Of a DNA stretch of 64,000 bases, positions 51,370-59,291 are shown one piece after another. The notes beneath the pieces are model-generated. The model made no database searches, was not told the origin of the DNA, and worked only from the letters and a program-made list of their open reading frames with translations. Source of the stretch: Candidatus Poribacteria bacterium. GTDB taxonomy: Bacteria; Poribacteria; WGA-4E; PCPOR2b. The position numbers were made by a program, and so were the translations under genes. The stretch is from the NCBI GenBank assembly GCA_003635265.1, contig PYIZ01000045.1:62001-126000 (forward strand), given 5' to 3'. Position 1 is the stretch's first letter. Each line of letters starts with the position of its first letter.

Positions 51370-51930
51370 TCATCTGCCATGAGTGCTGAATTCCTCCCTT
51401 AGAATCGAGTATAACTTCATATCGCGAAACTGCCCTCTAACGTAGACATACTTTCGCAAGACACCCTCAAGGGTCATGCCAACCTTCTCCATCACGCGAG
51501 CGGAGGCATAGTTCTCAACCATGCAGGTCCCCTCAATCCGATTGAGCTGCCAACGTTCAAAACCGAATTGGATGATTGCTTGAGCGGTCTCAGTCGCATA
51601 CCCTTTCCCCCAATACTCCCGACCAATATTGAAGGCGATTTCTGCCCTTTTGTGCTCAAAGTTGACGTTGTGCAAGAAGCAGTTTCCGATAACCTTACTG
51701 TTCTCATTCAGGACAACCCCCCAACATGCAAAATCATCGGTTGTTACCCATGCAATAAAGTCTCTGCTGTCCTCTATCGATTGGTGCGCCCGCCAGAAGA
51801 GGTACGTTGTCACCTGCGGATCTGAAACCCATTCAAATATATCTTCAGCATCCTCCATCTTCAGCGTTCTCAAAAGCAATCTTTCGGTCTCTATCGCAGG
51901 CAAATCCTTGAAGCGTTCATCCTGAGCCAT
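51370..51930 (-). CDS. GNAT family N-acetyltransferase (RimJ/RimL-like)
   Basis: This 186-residue protein fits the Acetyltransf_3 group: ETERLLLRTLKMEDAEDIFEWVSDPQV at the N terminus, AEIAFNIGREYWGKGYATETAQAIIQFGFE with the acetyl-CoA loop (RxYWGKGYA), and NYASARVMEKVGMTLEGVLRKYVYVRGQFRDMKLYSIL at the end. Substrates of this group are often ribosomal protein N termini or small amines. It is inserted between the pyrC and carA parts of the pyrimidine group. Confidence 0.92.
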   Translation of the reverse strand: MAQDERFKDLPAIETERLLLRTLKMEDAEDIFEWVSDPQVTTYLFWRAHQSIEDSRDFIAWVTTDDFACWGVVLNENSKVIGNCFLHNVNFEHKRAEIAFNIGREYWGKGYATETAQAIIQFGFERWQLNRIEGTCMVENYASARVMEKVGMTLEGVLRKYVYVRGQFRDMKLYSILREEFSTHGR

Positions 51931-51987
51931 ACTCCACCCCGTTTAGAGACTTATTCTGTTTCTTCTTACGTTCCACCCTTCGGATAC

Positions 51988-52142
51988 ACATGTCGCCCCT
52001 CTGGGGCTTTAGGATATTTATTTATCGGTGTACTATAGACATGTCGCCCCTCTGGGGCTAAATGCACCGCTGAACCAATGATTTTCCCGTTTCACGCATC
52101 ACGTTATTAACAGCTGCAGACTAGCACCATTGGTTAATAACA
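51988..52142. repeat. Composite interspersed repeat, inverted copy, overlapping pyrC 3' end
   Basis: Two CATGTCGCCCCTCTGGGGCT units (about 51989-52008 and 52040-52059), a TTCACGCATCACGTTATTAACAGC-type segment and ACTAGCACCATTGGTTAATAAC follow in order. Read in reverse this matches the block at 21299-21483. The right end overlaps the last codons and the TAG stop of pyrC. Confidence 0.75.
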
Positions 52143-53398
52143 CCATCCCGGATAGTCATCAGGGGCCACCCTTTCAATTCCCAACCGTCAAAGGGTGTAT
52201 TGCGGCTTTTGGAGGGTGACTGTGTTACATCTACCGTCGCAATCTTTTCCGGATCTATCAATGTCACGTCAGCCACTGCACCGATGGAGAGCGTCCCACG
52301 ATCAATCTGCAGAATCTTCGCCGGAACACAGGTCATCTTCGCAATCGCCTCCGACAACGTGAGTTGTCCGGTGTGGATAAGTCGGTCAAACACAAGCGGT
52401 ACGCAGGTCTCTGATCCGATGATACCCGGTGGTGCCTCAAGCATACCCTGCGCCTTTTCAAACAGGGCGTGTGGCGCGTGGTCCGTGGCAATCGCATCGA
52501 GCGTCCTATCCTTGATCCCTTCGATGATAGCATCAACATCAGTCTGTGTACGCAAGGGTGGATGCATCTTGGCATTCGTACCATGTTCTTCGATCGCGGC
52601 ATCAGTGAGTGTAAAGTGATGTGGCATCGCTTCAGCGGTCACATTAACACCTCTGCGTTTACCCCAACGAACTAGGTCAACGGATCCCGCCGTGCTGACA
52701 TGGAGGACATGGAGGTGTCCGCCGGTCAGTTCAGCGAGCATGATGTCGCGGGCAACGATAATATCTTCCGCAGCGTTGGGGCTTCCGGGCAGATTCAACC
52801 GGCGTGACATTTCGCCGAGATTCATGACCGCTCCTTCGTCGAGGTTATGCTCTTGGCAGTGAACCATAACGGGGAAGTTATATTTCGCGCTCAACGCCAA
52901 CACATCGCGCATCAATCCAGCATCCATGACCGTTTTGCCATCGTCCGATAACCCAACCGCACCGGCTTTCAGCAACGCTGGCACATCCGTCAATCCTTCG
53001 CCATCGAGATTTTTCGTGATGCTGCCAACGGGAAACACATTCGTCGCACCATCTTTCCGCACTTGCGACCGTATCAATTCGATAACGTCGGGCGAATCCG
53101 CTACTGGATCGGTATTCGCCATGCACACAACAGAAGTAAATCCGCCAGCCGCCGCCGCACGGGTGCCTGATGCGATTGTTTCCTTGTGTTCAAAGCCGGG
53201 CTCTCGGAGATGGACGTGCATATCGATCAAGCCCGGCGTAACAATCAACCCCGTTGCGTCAATGGTTTGAGAAGCCTCAGTTTCAATCTGGTTGTCAATC
53301 CGATCGATTTTTTCATCGCAAATCAGGAGATCCCCGGTGGTGTCAATCTGGTTGGCGGGGTCAATAATGCGACCATTGCGGATGAGTATCCGACTCAT
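52121..53398 (-). CDS. pyrC: Dihydroorotase
   Basis: This 425-residue zinc amidohydrolase cyclises carbamoyl aspartate to dihydroorotate. The metal motif HVHLREPG (His61, His63), the VCMANTDPV segment, VMVHCQEHNL, HVLHVSTAGS and ATDHAPHALFEK with its catalytic Asp are typical of type I dihydroorotase. It overlaps pyrR by four bases, a sign of coupling. Its last residues (VINQWC) and stop are encoded by the composite repeat TTAACCAATGGTGCTAG, so the natural C terminus seems to have been replaced. Confidence 0.96.
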   Translation of the reverse strand: MSRILIRNGRIIDPANQIDTTGDLLICDEKIDRIDNQIETEASQTIDATGLIVTPGLIDMHVHLREPGFEHKETIASGTRAAAAGGFTSVVCMANTDPVADSPDVIELIRSQVRKDGATNVFPVGSITKNLDGEGLTDVPALLKAGAVGLSDDGKTVMDAGLMRDVLALSAKYNFPVMVHCQEHNLDEGAVMNLGEMSRRLNLPGSPNAAEDIIVARDIMLAELTGGHLHVLHVSTAGSVDLVRWGKRRGVNVTAEAMPHHFTLTDAAIEEHGTNAKMHPPLRTQTDVDAIIEGIKDRTLDAIATDHAPHALFEKAQGMLEAPPGIIGSETCVPLVFDRLIHTGQLTLSEAIAKMTCVPAKILQIDRGTLSIGAVADVTLIDPEKIATVDVTQSPSKSRNTPFDGWELKGWPLMTIRDGVINQWC

Positions 53399-53949
53399 GA
53401 ATCGTCCTCCTCGTAAATCACCGCCCGATCGACCCCATCCTCCTCGACCAACTGAACCCGAACAATCTCCTTACGCGAAGTCGGGATATTCTTGCCGATG
53501 TAGTCCGCTGCAATCGGGAGTTCGCGATGACCTCGATCAATGAGAACCGCCAACTGAATTGCTGCGGGTCGTCCAAAATCCATGACAGCGTCCATGGCAG
53601 CGCGGACAGTGCGTCCGGTGTAAAGCACCTCATCAACCAAGATGACACGTTTTCCTGTGGGATCAAACGGAATCTCCGTGCGATTCACTTTAATCGTCTC
53701 ATCATACAGGTTCACGTCATCTCGATAAAGCCGCACATCAACGACACCGACCGGGACTTCAATCCCTTCGGTTCGCTCCAGATTGTCAGCAATTCGACGT
53801 GCCAAGTGATCCCCTCGACTTTTAACACCAATGACCGCCAGATCCGCAATTTCTTGGTGACTTCGCTCCAAAATCTCATGTGATATTCGGACCACCGCCC
53901 GCCGAATGTCCTCCGCCGTCATCACTTGTGTCTTTTCACGCATTTGCAT
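53395..53949 (-). CDS. pyrR: Bifunctional PyrR: pyr operon regulator and uracil phosphoribosyltransferase
   Basis: This 184-residue protein has the PRPP-binding loop VILVDEVLYTGRTVRAAMDAV near 97-117, an N-terminal ITRISHEILERS-like segment (VVRISHEILERSHQEI), the GDHLARRIADNLERTEG motif and VGVVDVRLYRDDV. In other bacteria PyrR binds pyr mRNA when UMP is high and causes transcription to stop. A matching RNA site is present at 54661-54696, upstream of the preceding gene. It starts 24 bases after the HD gene and overlaps pyrC. The gene pyrB, often between pyrR and pyrC, is missing here. Confidence 0.96.
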   Translation of the reverse strand: MQMREKTQVMTAEDIRRAVVRISHEILERSHQEIADLAVIGVKSRGDHLARRIADNLERTEGIEVPVGVVDVRLYRDDVNLYDETIKVNRTEIPFDPTGKRVILVDEVLYTGRTVRAAMDAVMDFGRPAAIQLAVLIDRGHRELPIAADYIGKNIPTSRKEIVRVQLVEEDGVDRAVIYEEDDS

Positions 53950-53973
53950 AATCTTTCCTCACACCAACACTCC

Positions 53974-54552
53974 TCAAGTTAAATCTTCTCGCCGCTGATA
54001 TAAGAGGTCAATAATCTCCTGTATCAGGGGAGAATCGTCAAAACTCCGAAAATTCCAAGGATTCGTCCAAAATTGGTCCAGCGATCGATAGCCAACCTTC
54101 TCGTATTCCAAAACCTGAATCATCAATTCAAGTTTATCAGCAGCCCGCACCAACTTCCCCTCAATAGATGTTCCTTCTTCAAACTCATCCCAAAGTTGCA
54201 TATATTTTTTTTGGAGTGGACCAAAGTGTTCAAACATTGATTCGACAGCAGCCCGTTCCCCCGTTTTTTTTACCTCTTCGGGAATATATTTAAGTGTTGG
54301 AAACGGCAAATCCCCAATTCGCGCTTCAGCAACCTCGTGCAACAATGCGAGACGCATCACCTTTTCCGTGTCCAACGGAACGTCCTGTTCGGTCAACACA
54401 TCCGCTAGAATCATCGACAAAAGTGATACCCGATAGCAGTGATCCGCGATACTCTCGGCGTCTTTGATACCGCGAAAACGCCAACCGGTGCGCGGCAGAT
54501 TTTTGAGAACGCCAATCTCCTCAATAAATTCTAATACAGCTTGTGCATTCAT
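53974..54552 (-). CDS. HD domain phosphohydrolase (YfbR/HDDC2-like)
   Basis: This 192-residue protein has the HD motif: DHCYRVSLLSMILADVL with the first His near 38, LLHEVAEARIGDLP with the HE pair near 71, and KLVRAADKLELMIQVLEYE with the final Asp near 137. This is the layout of YfbR/HDDC2-type 5'-deoxynucleotidases, which hydrolyse deoxynucleoside monophosphates. It is the first gene after the PyrR leader and 24 bases upstream of pyrR, so it appears to belong to the pyrimidine regulon. A link to dUMP or dCMP breakdown fits but is inferred. Confidence 0.9.
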   Translation of the reverse strand: MNAQAVLEFIEEIGVLKNLPRTGWRFRGIKDAESIADHCYRVSLLSMILADVLTEQDVPLDTEKVMRLALLHEVAEARIGDLPFPTLKYIPEEVKKTGERAAVESMFEHFGPLQKKYMQLWDEFEEGTSIEGKLVRAADKLELMIQVLEYEKVGYRSLDQFWTNPWNFRSFDDSPLIQEIIDLLYQRREDLT

Positions 54553-54572
54553 TGACCATTAAATCCGGGCAT

Positions 54573-54605
54573 AAAAAAAGCCTCCCCTACATAAAAGAGG
54601 GAGGC
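54573..54605 (-). terminator. Attenuator terminator of the pyr leader
   Basis: On the minus strand GCCTCCC (54605-54599) pairs with GGGAGGC (54586-54580), extended by a U-G and a C-G pair, and is followed by seven T (54579-54573). It lies between the promoter and the first gene, so it would stop transcription before the HD, pyrR and pyrC genes. Confidence 0.85.
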
Positions 54606-54660
54606 ACTTAACAGTTCAATAGTTTTTGGGATATGGGGATAGTCGTAAATCATGTTGATG

Positions 54661-54696
54661 CCCTTTCCTAACCTCACGGGATCAGATTAAAAGGGG
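54661..54696 (-). promoter_or_regulatory. PyrR-binding loop (anti-antiterminator) in the pyr leader
   Basis: The minus strand reads GATCCCGTGAGGTT (54683-54670), which matches 13 of 14 positions of the known PyrR site ARUCCNGNGAGGYU. It is capped on a hairpin: an inner CUGA/UUAG stem and an outer CCCUUU/AAAGGG stem (54696-54661), with the purine-rich bulge expected for PyrR targets. It lies between the promoter (54722-54750) and the intrinsic terminator (54573-54605), which is the normal attenuator order. Confidence 0.85.
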
Positions 54697-54721
54697 AAGT
54701 TTCCATGCACGCCGATATTTA

Positions 54722-54750
54722 AGTGTAGCACAATTTATCCATCTTTGCAA
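54722..54750 (-). promoter_or_regulatory. Sigma-70-type promoter of the pyr operon
   Basis: On the minus strand TTGCAA (54750-54745), a 17-base spacer and TACACT (54727-54722) are present. A transcript starting near 54715 would have a leader of about 160 bases before the HD gene. Confidence 0.65.
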
Positions 54751-54778
54751 GGGAAATGTTGAGCCTTAACTTCTCTCA

Positions 54779-54807
54779 TTGACATCGCACAAGAATTCTG
54801 CTAAACT
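54779..54807 (+). promoter_or_regulatory. Sigma-70-type promoter for the DapA-family genes
   Basis: TTGACA (54779-54784), 17 bases and TAAACT (54802-54807) lie divergently from the pyr promoter. The ATG at 54878 is about 64 bases after the expected start of transcription. Confidence 0.65.
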
Positions 54808-54877
54808 TAACTCATTAATGAAATTGTTAATCAGCCAGAAAGTATCATTCCGAATTTAAATCAACGGGAGAACATCT

Positions 54878-55816
54878 ATGTCTATTGATACACCAACTCT
54901 TCTAGACGCTTTAGATTCTGTGACAGCCATTCCAATCATCCCCTTCAAAGATGGTGAAATCGACTACACAGGACACGCAAAAAACATCAACTACTTGATG
55001 CAAAACAACTATCTTGAAGGCGATCGGAAGCGTGTGATTGCAATCGCCGGAACGAGCCTCGTTCATCACGTCAGCTTGGAGGACCAAACGCGTATCATGG
55101 ATGCCACAGGCACCCAGATGGCGGGTGATGGGGTTTTGATGTCAGGTATTGTGCCCAACCCAATCGGGGACGCAGGGAAACTCATCGAAGCACAGTCTAA
55201 CTTGCAGCGTCCACCCGATGTATATCTGATAATGCCTTTAACAGGAATCTCAAATCCTGAAGGTATATATGAACAGTACATGAAGTTTGGCGAGCAGTAC
55301 GGCGAATCCTGCGGCGCACGATTCCTCTACTACTTCCGCCAGAAGAAAGAACTTGATGCAATGATTCGCCTAGTCAATGACTCGCCGCACTTTATTGGCG
55401 TAAAAATTGGGACAGGTGTAGAGGACGTAGAGGCAATCATTGATGGTGTGGGGGACAGTGGACTTGTGGTCTGGGGTATCGGCGATCGATGCACACGCCC
55501 GGCAGAACTCGGCACGAAAGGCCATACGTCCGGAATCGCTGTCCTATGCGCACGCGCCTCCGACGAGATCAACAACGCCCAGCGTCGCGGTGATTACGAA
55601 ACCTCCCGCCAAGTCGAAGCAGACATCTTCGCACTTGAAGAGATTCGTTTTATGAATGAACGCCTCTATAACTATTCCGCTGTGATAGAAGCGATGAACC
55701 TCAGCGGCTTTAGTGATATTGTAGGCGGCACAGGCGGTCCCTTTAACCCGCGTGTTCCATCAGAAATTTCAGCACAGGTACAGGAAGCGATTCAACCGCT
55801 CAAGAAGTACCATTGA
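54878..55816 (+). CDS. DapA/NAL superfamily protein, divergent
   Basis: This 312-residue TIM-barrel lyase starts after ACGGGAG. The Schiff-base Lys lies in HFIGVKIGTG (near 171) and a Tyr in FLYYFRQ (near 146). The glycine-rich motif near residue 60 reads IAGTSLVHHVSLEDQ instead of the usual GTTGE of DapA, so the substrate is probably a different keto acid or sugar acid (for example keto-deoxy-gluconate or an N-acetylneuraminate-like aldol). It is 29 bases upstream of a more typical DapA family gene. Confidence 0.85.
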   Translation: MSIDTPTLLDALDSVTAIPIIPFKDGEIDYTGHAKNINYLMQNNYLEGDRKRVIAIAGTSLVHHVSLEDQTRIMDATGTQMAGDGVLMSGIVPNPIGDAGKLIEAQSNLQRPPDVYLIMPLTGISNPEGIYEQYMKFGEQYGESCGARFLYYFRQKKELDAMIRLVNDSPHFIGVKIGTGVEDVEAIIDGVGDSGLVVWGIGDRCTRPAELGTKGHTSGIAVLCARASDEINNAQRRGDYETSRQVEADIFALEEIRFMNERLYNYSAVIEAMNLSGFSDIVGGTGGPFNPRVPSEISAQVQEAIQPLKKYH

Positions 55817-55845
55817 TACGATAGGCTATCAGGGAGAAAAACACC

Positions 55846-56742
55846 ATGAAGGGACGATTTGAAGGCATTCTGACACCAACGATAACGCCTTTGGATGAAA
55901 AAGAACGGATTGATGAGTTGGGATTTGTGAAACACCTCAACCGTCTGATTGATAACGGCGTGCACGGTATCTACCTGCTCGGCACTTCAGGCGAGTTCAC
56001 AACATTAACAAACGCGGAACGGCAACGCGCAATCGAAATCGCTGCCAACACGGTCGGTGGACGTGTCCCGATTATCTGCGGTGTGATGGATTCAAGCACC
56101 CAGCGGGTCGTCCAAAATATTGAAATGGCACAGGAATTTAAGATTGATGCTGTTGCGGCGACCCCACCCTACTACTACCCATCAATTAGCAACGCTGACA
56201 TCGTCGATTTCTACAAGACTATCGCTCAAAGCACGGATCTGCCCGTGGTTATCTACAATATCCCGGTGATGGTGAAGACCGCAATCCCGCCGGAAGTTGT
56301 CCGCGATTTAGCGGAGGAGGTGGAAAACATCGTCGGAATCAAGGATAGCTCAGGGGATTGGACGAACTTCCTCAAAATGCTCGCCTACCTCGAAGACAAT
56401 GAGGATTTCTCGATCATGCTCGGTTCGTATACCTTAGCAGGTGGGGCAATTTTGTTCGGGGCAGCGGGTGCCGTTATTTCAATCTCCAACGTCGATCCGA
56501 AAACCTCCGTTCAACTGTATGATGCCGCGAAGGCACGGCAGGTTGATGAAGTCCATCGCTTGCAGAAGCAGATCCTTGAACTGAGCAAACTCTACGGCTA
56601 CGGCGCGGCGATCAGTTGTCTGAAAGCCTGCATGGAACTGCTCGGTGTCTGCAGCCACTATACCACCAGTCCCCTCCTCCCGGTCAACGATGCAGCGAGA
56701 GGTGAGCTGAGGGATCTGCTGACTGAACACGGGTTGATCTAA
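55846..56742 (+). CDS. Dihydrodipicolinate synthase family protein
   Basis: This 298-residue protein follows the DapA pattern: LLGTSGEFTTLTNAERQRAIEIA near 44, the Tyr of VVIYNIPVMVKTAI near 139, the Schiff-base Lys in NIVGIKDSSGDW near 168, and GSYTLAGGAILFGAAGAVISISN. It could make 4-hydroxy-tetrahydrodipicolinate for lysine synthesis, or be an aldolase of the same fold for sugar acids. Two co-directional paralogues and an aroA gene 25 bases downstream leave both options open. Confidence 0.88.
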   Translation: MKGRFEGILTPTITPLDEKERIDELGFVKHLNRLIDNGVHGIYLLGTSGEFTTLTNAERQRAIEIAANTVGGRVPIICGVMDSSTQRVVQNIEMAQEFKIDAVAATPPYYYPSISNADIVDFYKTIAQSTDLPVVIYNIPVMVKTAIPPEVVRDLAEEVENIVGIKDSSGDWTNFLKMLAYLEDNEDFSIMLGSYTLAGGAILFGAAGAVISISNVDPKTSVQLYDAAKARQVDEVHRLQKQILELSKLYGYGAAISCLKACMELLGVCSHYTTSPLLPVNDAARGELRDLLTEHGLI

Positions 56743-56767
56743 ACCAAAAAACAGAGAAAATCCCGCG

Positions 56768-58036
56768 ATGATTGAAATCCAACCCATCCAGAAACCAATC
56801 AACGCCACAGTCACAGTGCCCGGTTCAAAGAGCTACACGAATCGGGCATTGCTTGTCGCTGCGCTCGCTGAAGGACGTTCTCTACTGACGGGTGCGCTTT
56901 TCAGCGATGACACCCACTATATGTGTGAGGCGTTGCGAAAACTCGGCGTTCAGATTGAGGCAGATGAGGAAGGATGTAGGTTTGAAGTGGTTGGAAACGG
57001 CGGAAAGATCCCCGTCGATCACGCTGCACTTTACATCGGCAATGCCGGTACGGCAGCGCGTTCGCTCGTCAGTTACCTTGCGCTCGGTAAGGGCGAATTT
57101 ATCATCGATGGCGACGCACCGATGCGTCGGAGTCGTCCCATTTCAGATCTGCTTGATGCGCTCAAGCAACTCGACGTTAATGTTCGTTCAAAATTCGATA
57201 ATGACTTTCTCCCGTTAATAGTACGCGCAAACGGACTCAAGGGTGGGAAAACTCGCCTTGATGCCAGCAAAAGCAGTCAGTTCTTGACTTCGCTGATGCT
57301 CGCTGCCCCCTATGCGGAAAAAGGGATAATCATTGAGGTCGTGGGAGAGATGAAGACACCTTACATTGATATCACCACTTCAGTGATGAAAGCGTTTGGT
57401 GTAGACGTGAGCCACGATAACTACAAATTCTTTCATATTCAAGGTGGTCAGCGTTACCAACCCCGCGAATATCCCATTGAACCAGATGCTTCCAACGCCT
57501 CCTATTTCTTTGCTGCGGCTGCGGTCACCGGCGGTTGCGTCCGAGTGACCAACCTTAGCACAGATTCCGCACAGGGTGATGTTCGTTTTGTCAATGTGCT
57601 AGAACGGATGGGCTGTCAAGTGGAACGCTGTGGCGATGATATAGAAGTTATCGGACCAGAACGACTCAAAGGAATTGATCTGGATATGAAGGCAATCTCC
57701 GACACATCGTTGACCCTCGCCGCAATTGCCCCCTTCGCGGAGAGCCCGGTGACCATTCGGAATATCGAACATACGCGCCATCAAGAAACAGATCGCATCC
57801 ATGCCATGGTCACAGAACTCCGAAAATTGGGTGTCCCGGTTATTGAGCGTCAAGATGGCGTTGAGATTTCACCCGCTCAAATTACGCCTGCAGAAATTGA
57901 AACATATGAAGACCACCGGGTTGCAATGGGTTTTTCATTGATTGGATTGAAAGTACCGGGGATTCGGATTAAAGATCCCGGTTGTGTGAGCAAAACCTTC
58001 CCGACCTTTTTTGATGTGTTGGCAACATTGAGGTAG
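56768..58036 (+). CDS. aroA: 3-phosphoshikimate 1-carboxyvinyltransferase (EPSP synthase)
   Basis: This 422-residue enzyme of chorismate synthesis has the PGSKSYTNRALLVAALA start near 19, YIGNAGTAARSL near 93, DGDAPMRRSRPISDLLDAL near 117, the SSQFLTSLMLAAPYA stretch and the C-terminal RHQETDRIHAM and EDHRVAMGFSL motifs. Length is normal. It begins 25 bases after the second DapA family gene. Further aro genes (aroK, aroQ) follow after the interposed peroxiredoxin gene. Confidence 0.97.
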   Translation: MIEIQPIQKPINATVTVPGSKSYTNRALLVAALAEGRSLLTGALFSDDTHYMCEALRKLGVQIEADEEGCRFEVVGNGGKIPVDHAALYIGNAGTAARSLVSYLALGKGEFIIDGDAPMRRSRPISDLLDALKQLDVNVRSKFDNDFLPLIVRANGLKGGKTRLDASKSSQFLTSLMLAAPYAEKGIIIEVVGEMKTPYIDITTSVMKAFGVDVSHDNYKFFHIQGGQRYQPREYPIEPDASNASYFFAAAAVTGGCVRVTNLSTDSAQGDVRFVNVLERMGCQVERCGDDIEVIGPERLKGIDLDMKAISDTSLTLAAIAPFAESPVTIRNIEHTRHQETDRIHAMVTELRKLGVPVIERQDGVEISPAQITPAEIETYEDHRVAMGFSLIGLKVPGIRIKDPGCVSKTFPTFFDVLATLR

Positions 58037-58155
58037 AGAGCGATGCGCACCCTAAACAAAGAAGGTGGATGATAGATGAAAGGTGTCATTTTTTTAGGGG
58101 AAGGTTGTGTTCACGTGGACAGTGGACTGATGCTCCACTTTAGAGGAGAGGCACA
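58037..58155. other. Gap before the peroxiredoxin gene with a short hairpin
   Basis: AGTGGA and TCCACT (about 58121-58139) form a 6-bp hairpin across a seven-base loop, shortly before the AGAGGAG ribosome site of the peroxiredoxin gene. No T run follows. Its function is unclear. Confidence 0.35.
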
Positions 58156-59151
58156 ATGTCACGCATTTTAATGTTCTGCATTACGATTGTTTTTACATTC
58201 ATAGTTATTAGCGTAATCAACGCGGAGGAGAAACAGATGGAAGCATTCAAAGATCTGAAAGTTGGCATGGCAGCACCAGATTTCACACTCAATGACGGAA
58301 ATGGTGCCGCCCATAGCTTACGCGATAATCTGGGGAAAAAGAATGTCGCTTTAGCATTTTATCCCAAAGACTTTACCGGTGGCTGAACGACAGAACTCCG
58401 CTCGCTCCGGGATGAGTTGAGTCAAATTCAGGGGACAGATACGGTCCTTCTGGGGGTTAGCGTCGATGACGAAGCCTCTCACAAGAAGTTTCAAGAGGAA
58501 GAAAAGTTTGGGTTCTCTCTGCTTGCTGATACGGAATTTGCGGTCAGCAAGGTCTACAGCGGTATAATGGAAAGGTTTCAGGCTTCTAATAGATCCACCT
58601 TCGTTATTGACAAAGCAGGATATATTCGTGCAATAGATCGAGATGTAAACACACAGACGCACGGCGAGGATCTCGTCAAATTAATCAATGAGAGCATTCC
58701 GGGACCAATTCAGGTCGGGCAGCCTGCACCAGATCTTATCGCTTCCGATCAGGAGGGCAACACCTATCAACTCAGCAGCTTCAAGGGGAAAAAGAACGTT
58801 GTACTGGCGTTTTATCCCAAAGATTTCACCGGCGGCTGAACGGCAGAAGTCTGCTCGCTCCGGGATGAGTCGAGTACATTTGCCGAACACGATACGCAGG
58901 TCTTTGCAATTAGCGTACAAGATGCAGCGTCTCATAAGAAGTTTGCTGAAGAGAACAATCTTAACTTTCCATTGCTTGTGGACACAGGACGCCACATTAG
59001 TTTGCTCTTCGGTGCGACGGACAAACCAGACGGTTTGAGCAGTCGTATAACGGTTGTCATCGATAAAGCTGGAAAGATTATCAAACTCGATCAACAGGTC
59101 AACGCGAGGACACACGGCAAAGACTTGGCTGATTTCTTTGAGTCGATGTAA
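58156..59151 (+). CDS. Exported tandem peroxiredoxin selenoprotein with two Sec codons
   Basis: One frame of 331 residues from ATG 58156 (after AGAGGAG) to TAA 59149 is interrupted only by UGA at 58384-58386 (codon 77) and 58837-58839 (codon 228). Residues 1-23 form a signal peptide ending in INAEE. Two BCP/AhpC-TSA domains follow (about 35-185 and 190-331). In each, the UGA replaces the peroxidatic Cys: FYPKDFTGG-Sec-TTELR and FYPKDFTGG-Sec-TAEVC. The second keeps a Cys five residues on, the usual resolving position of BCP; the first has Arg there. The bases after both UGAs are nearly identical and can form a hairpin. It lies between aroA and aroK. A doubly mutated pseudogene is very unlikely. 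Confidence 0.85.
58394..58418 (+). promoter_or_regulatory. Candidate SECIS hairpin after the first UGA
   Basis: AACTC pairs with GAGTT, with inner pairs around a CTCGCTC loop. Alternatively GCTC pairs with GAGT, giving a ten-base loop starting with G, 17 bases after the UGA. The second form is shared with the hairpin at 58853-58870. Confidence 0.5.
58853..58870 (+). promoter_or_regulatory. Candidate SECIS hairpin after the second UGA
   Basis: GCTC (58853-58856) pairs with GAGT (58867-58870), including one G-U pair, and the loop GCTCCGGGAT begins with G. It lies at the same distance from its UGA as the matching sequence in the first domain. The stem is short. Confidence 0.45.
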
Positions 59152-59291
59152 TTTGCGCGAAAGATGGTGCTTCTAAAGCGGAATTGCGAACCTGATTAAT
59201 GGCGATATAGCCTGCCATACCGGGCAAAGAATTGCTTTACAATTGGCTACAACAGGTGTATACTAATACCTTTACGGGGTGGGGAAAATCC

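Noticed and set aside
58417..58839. Stand-alone peroxiredoxin gene starting inside the fused frame
   Set aside because: It has no ribosome site at its TTG start and lacks the first half of the domain. It is the middle of the two-UGA protein.
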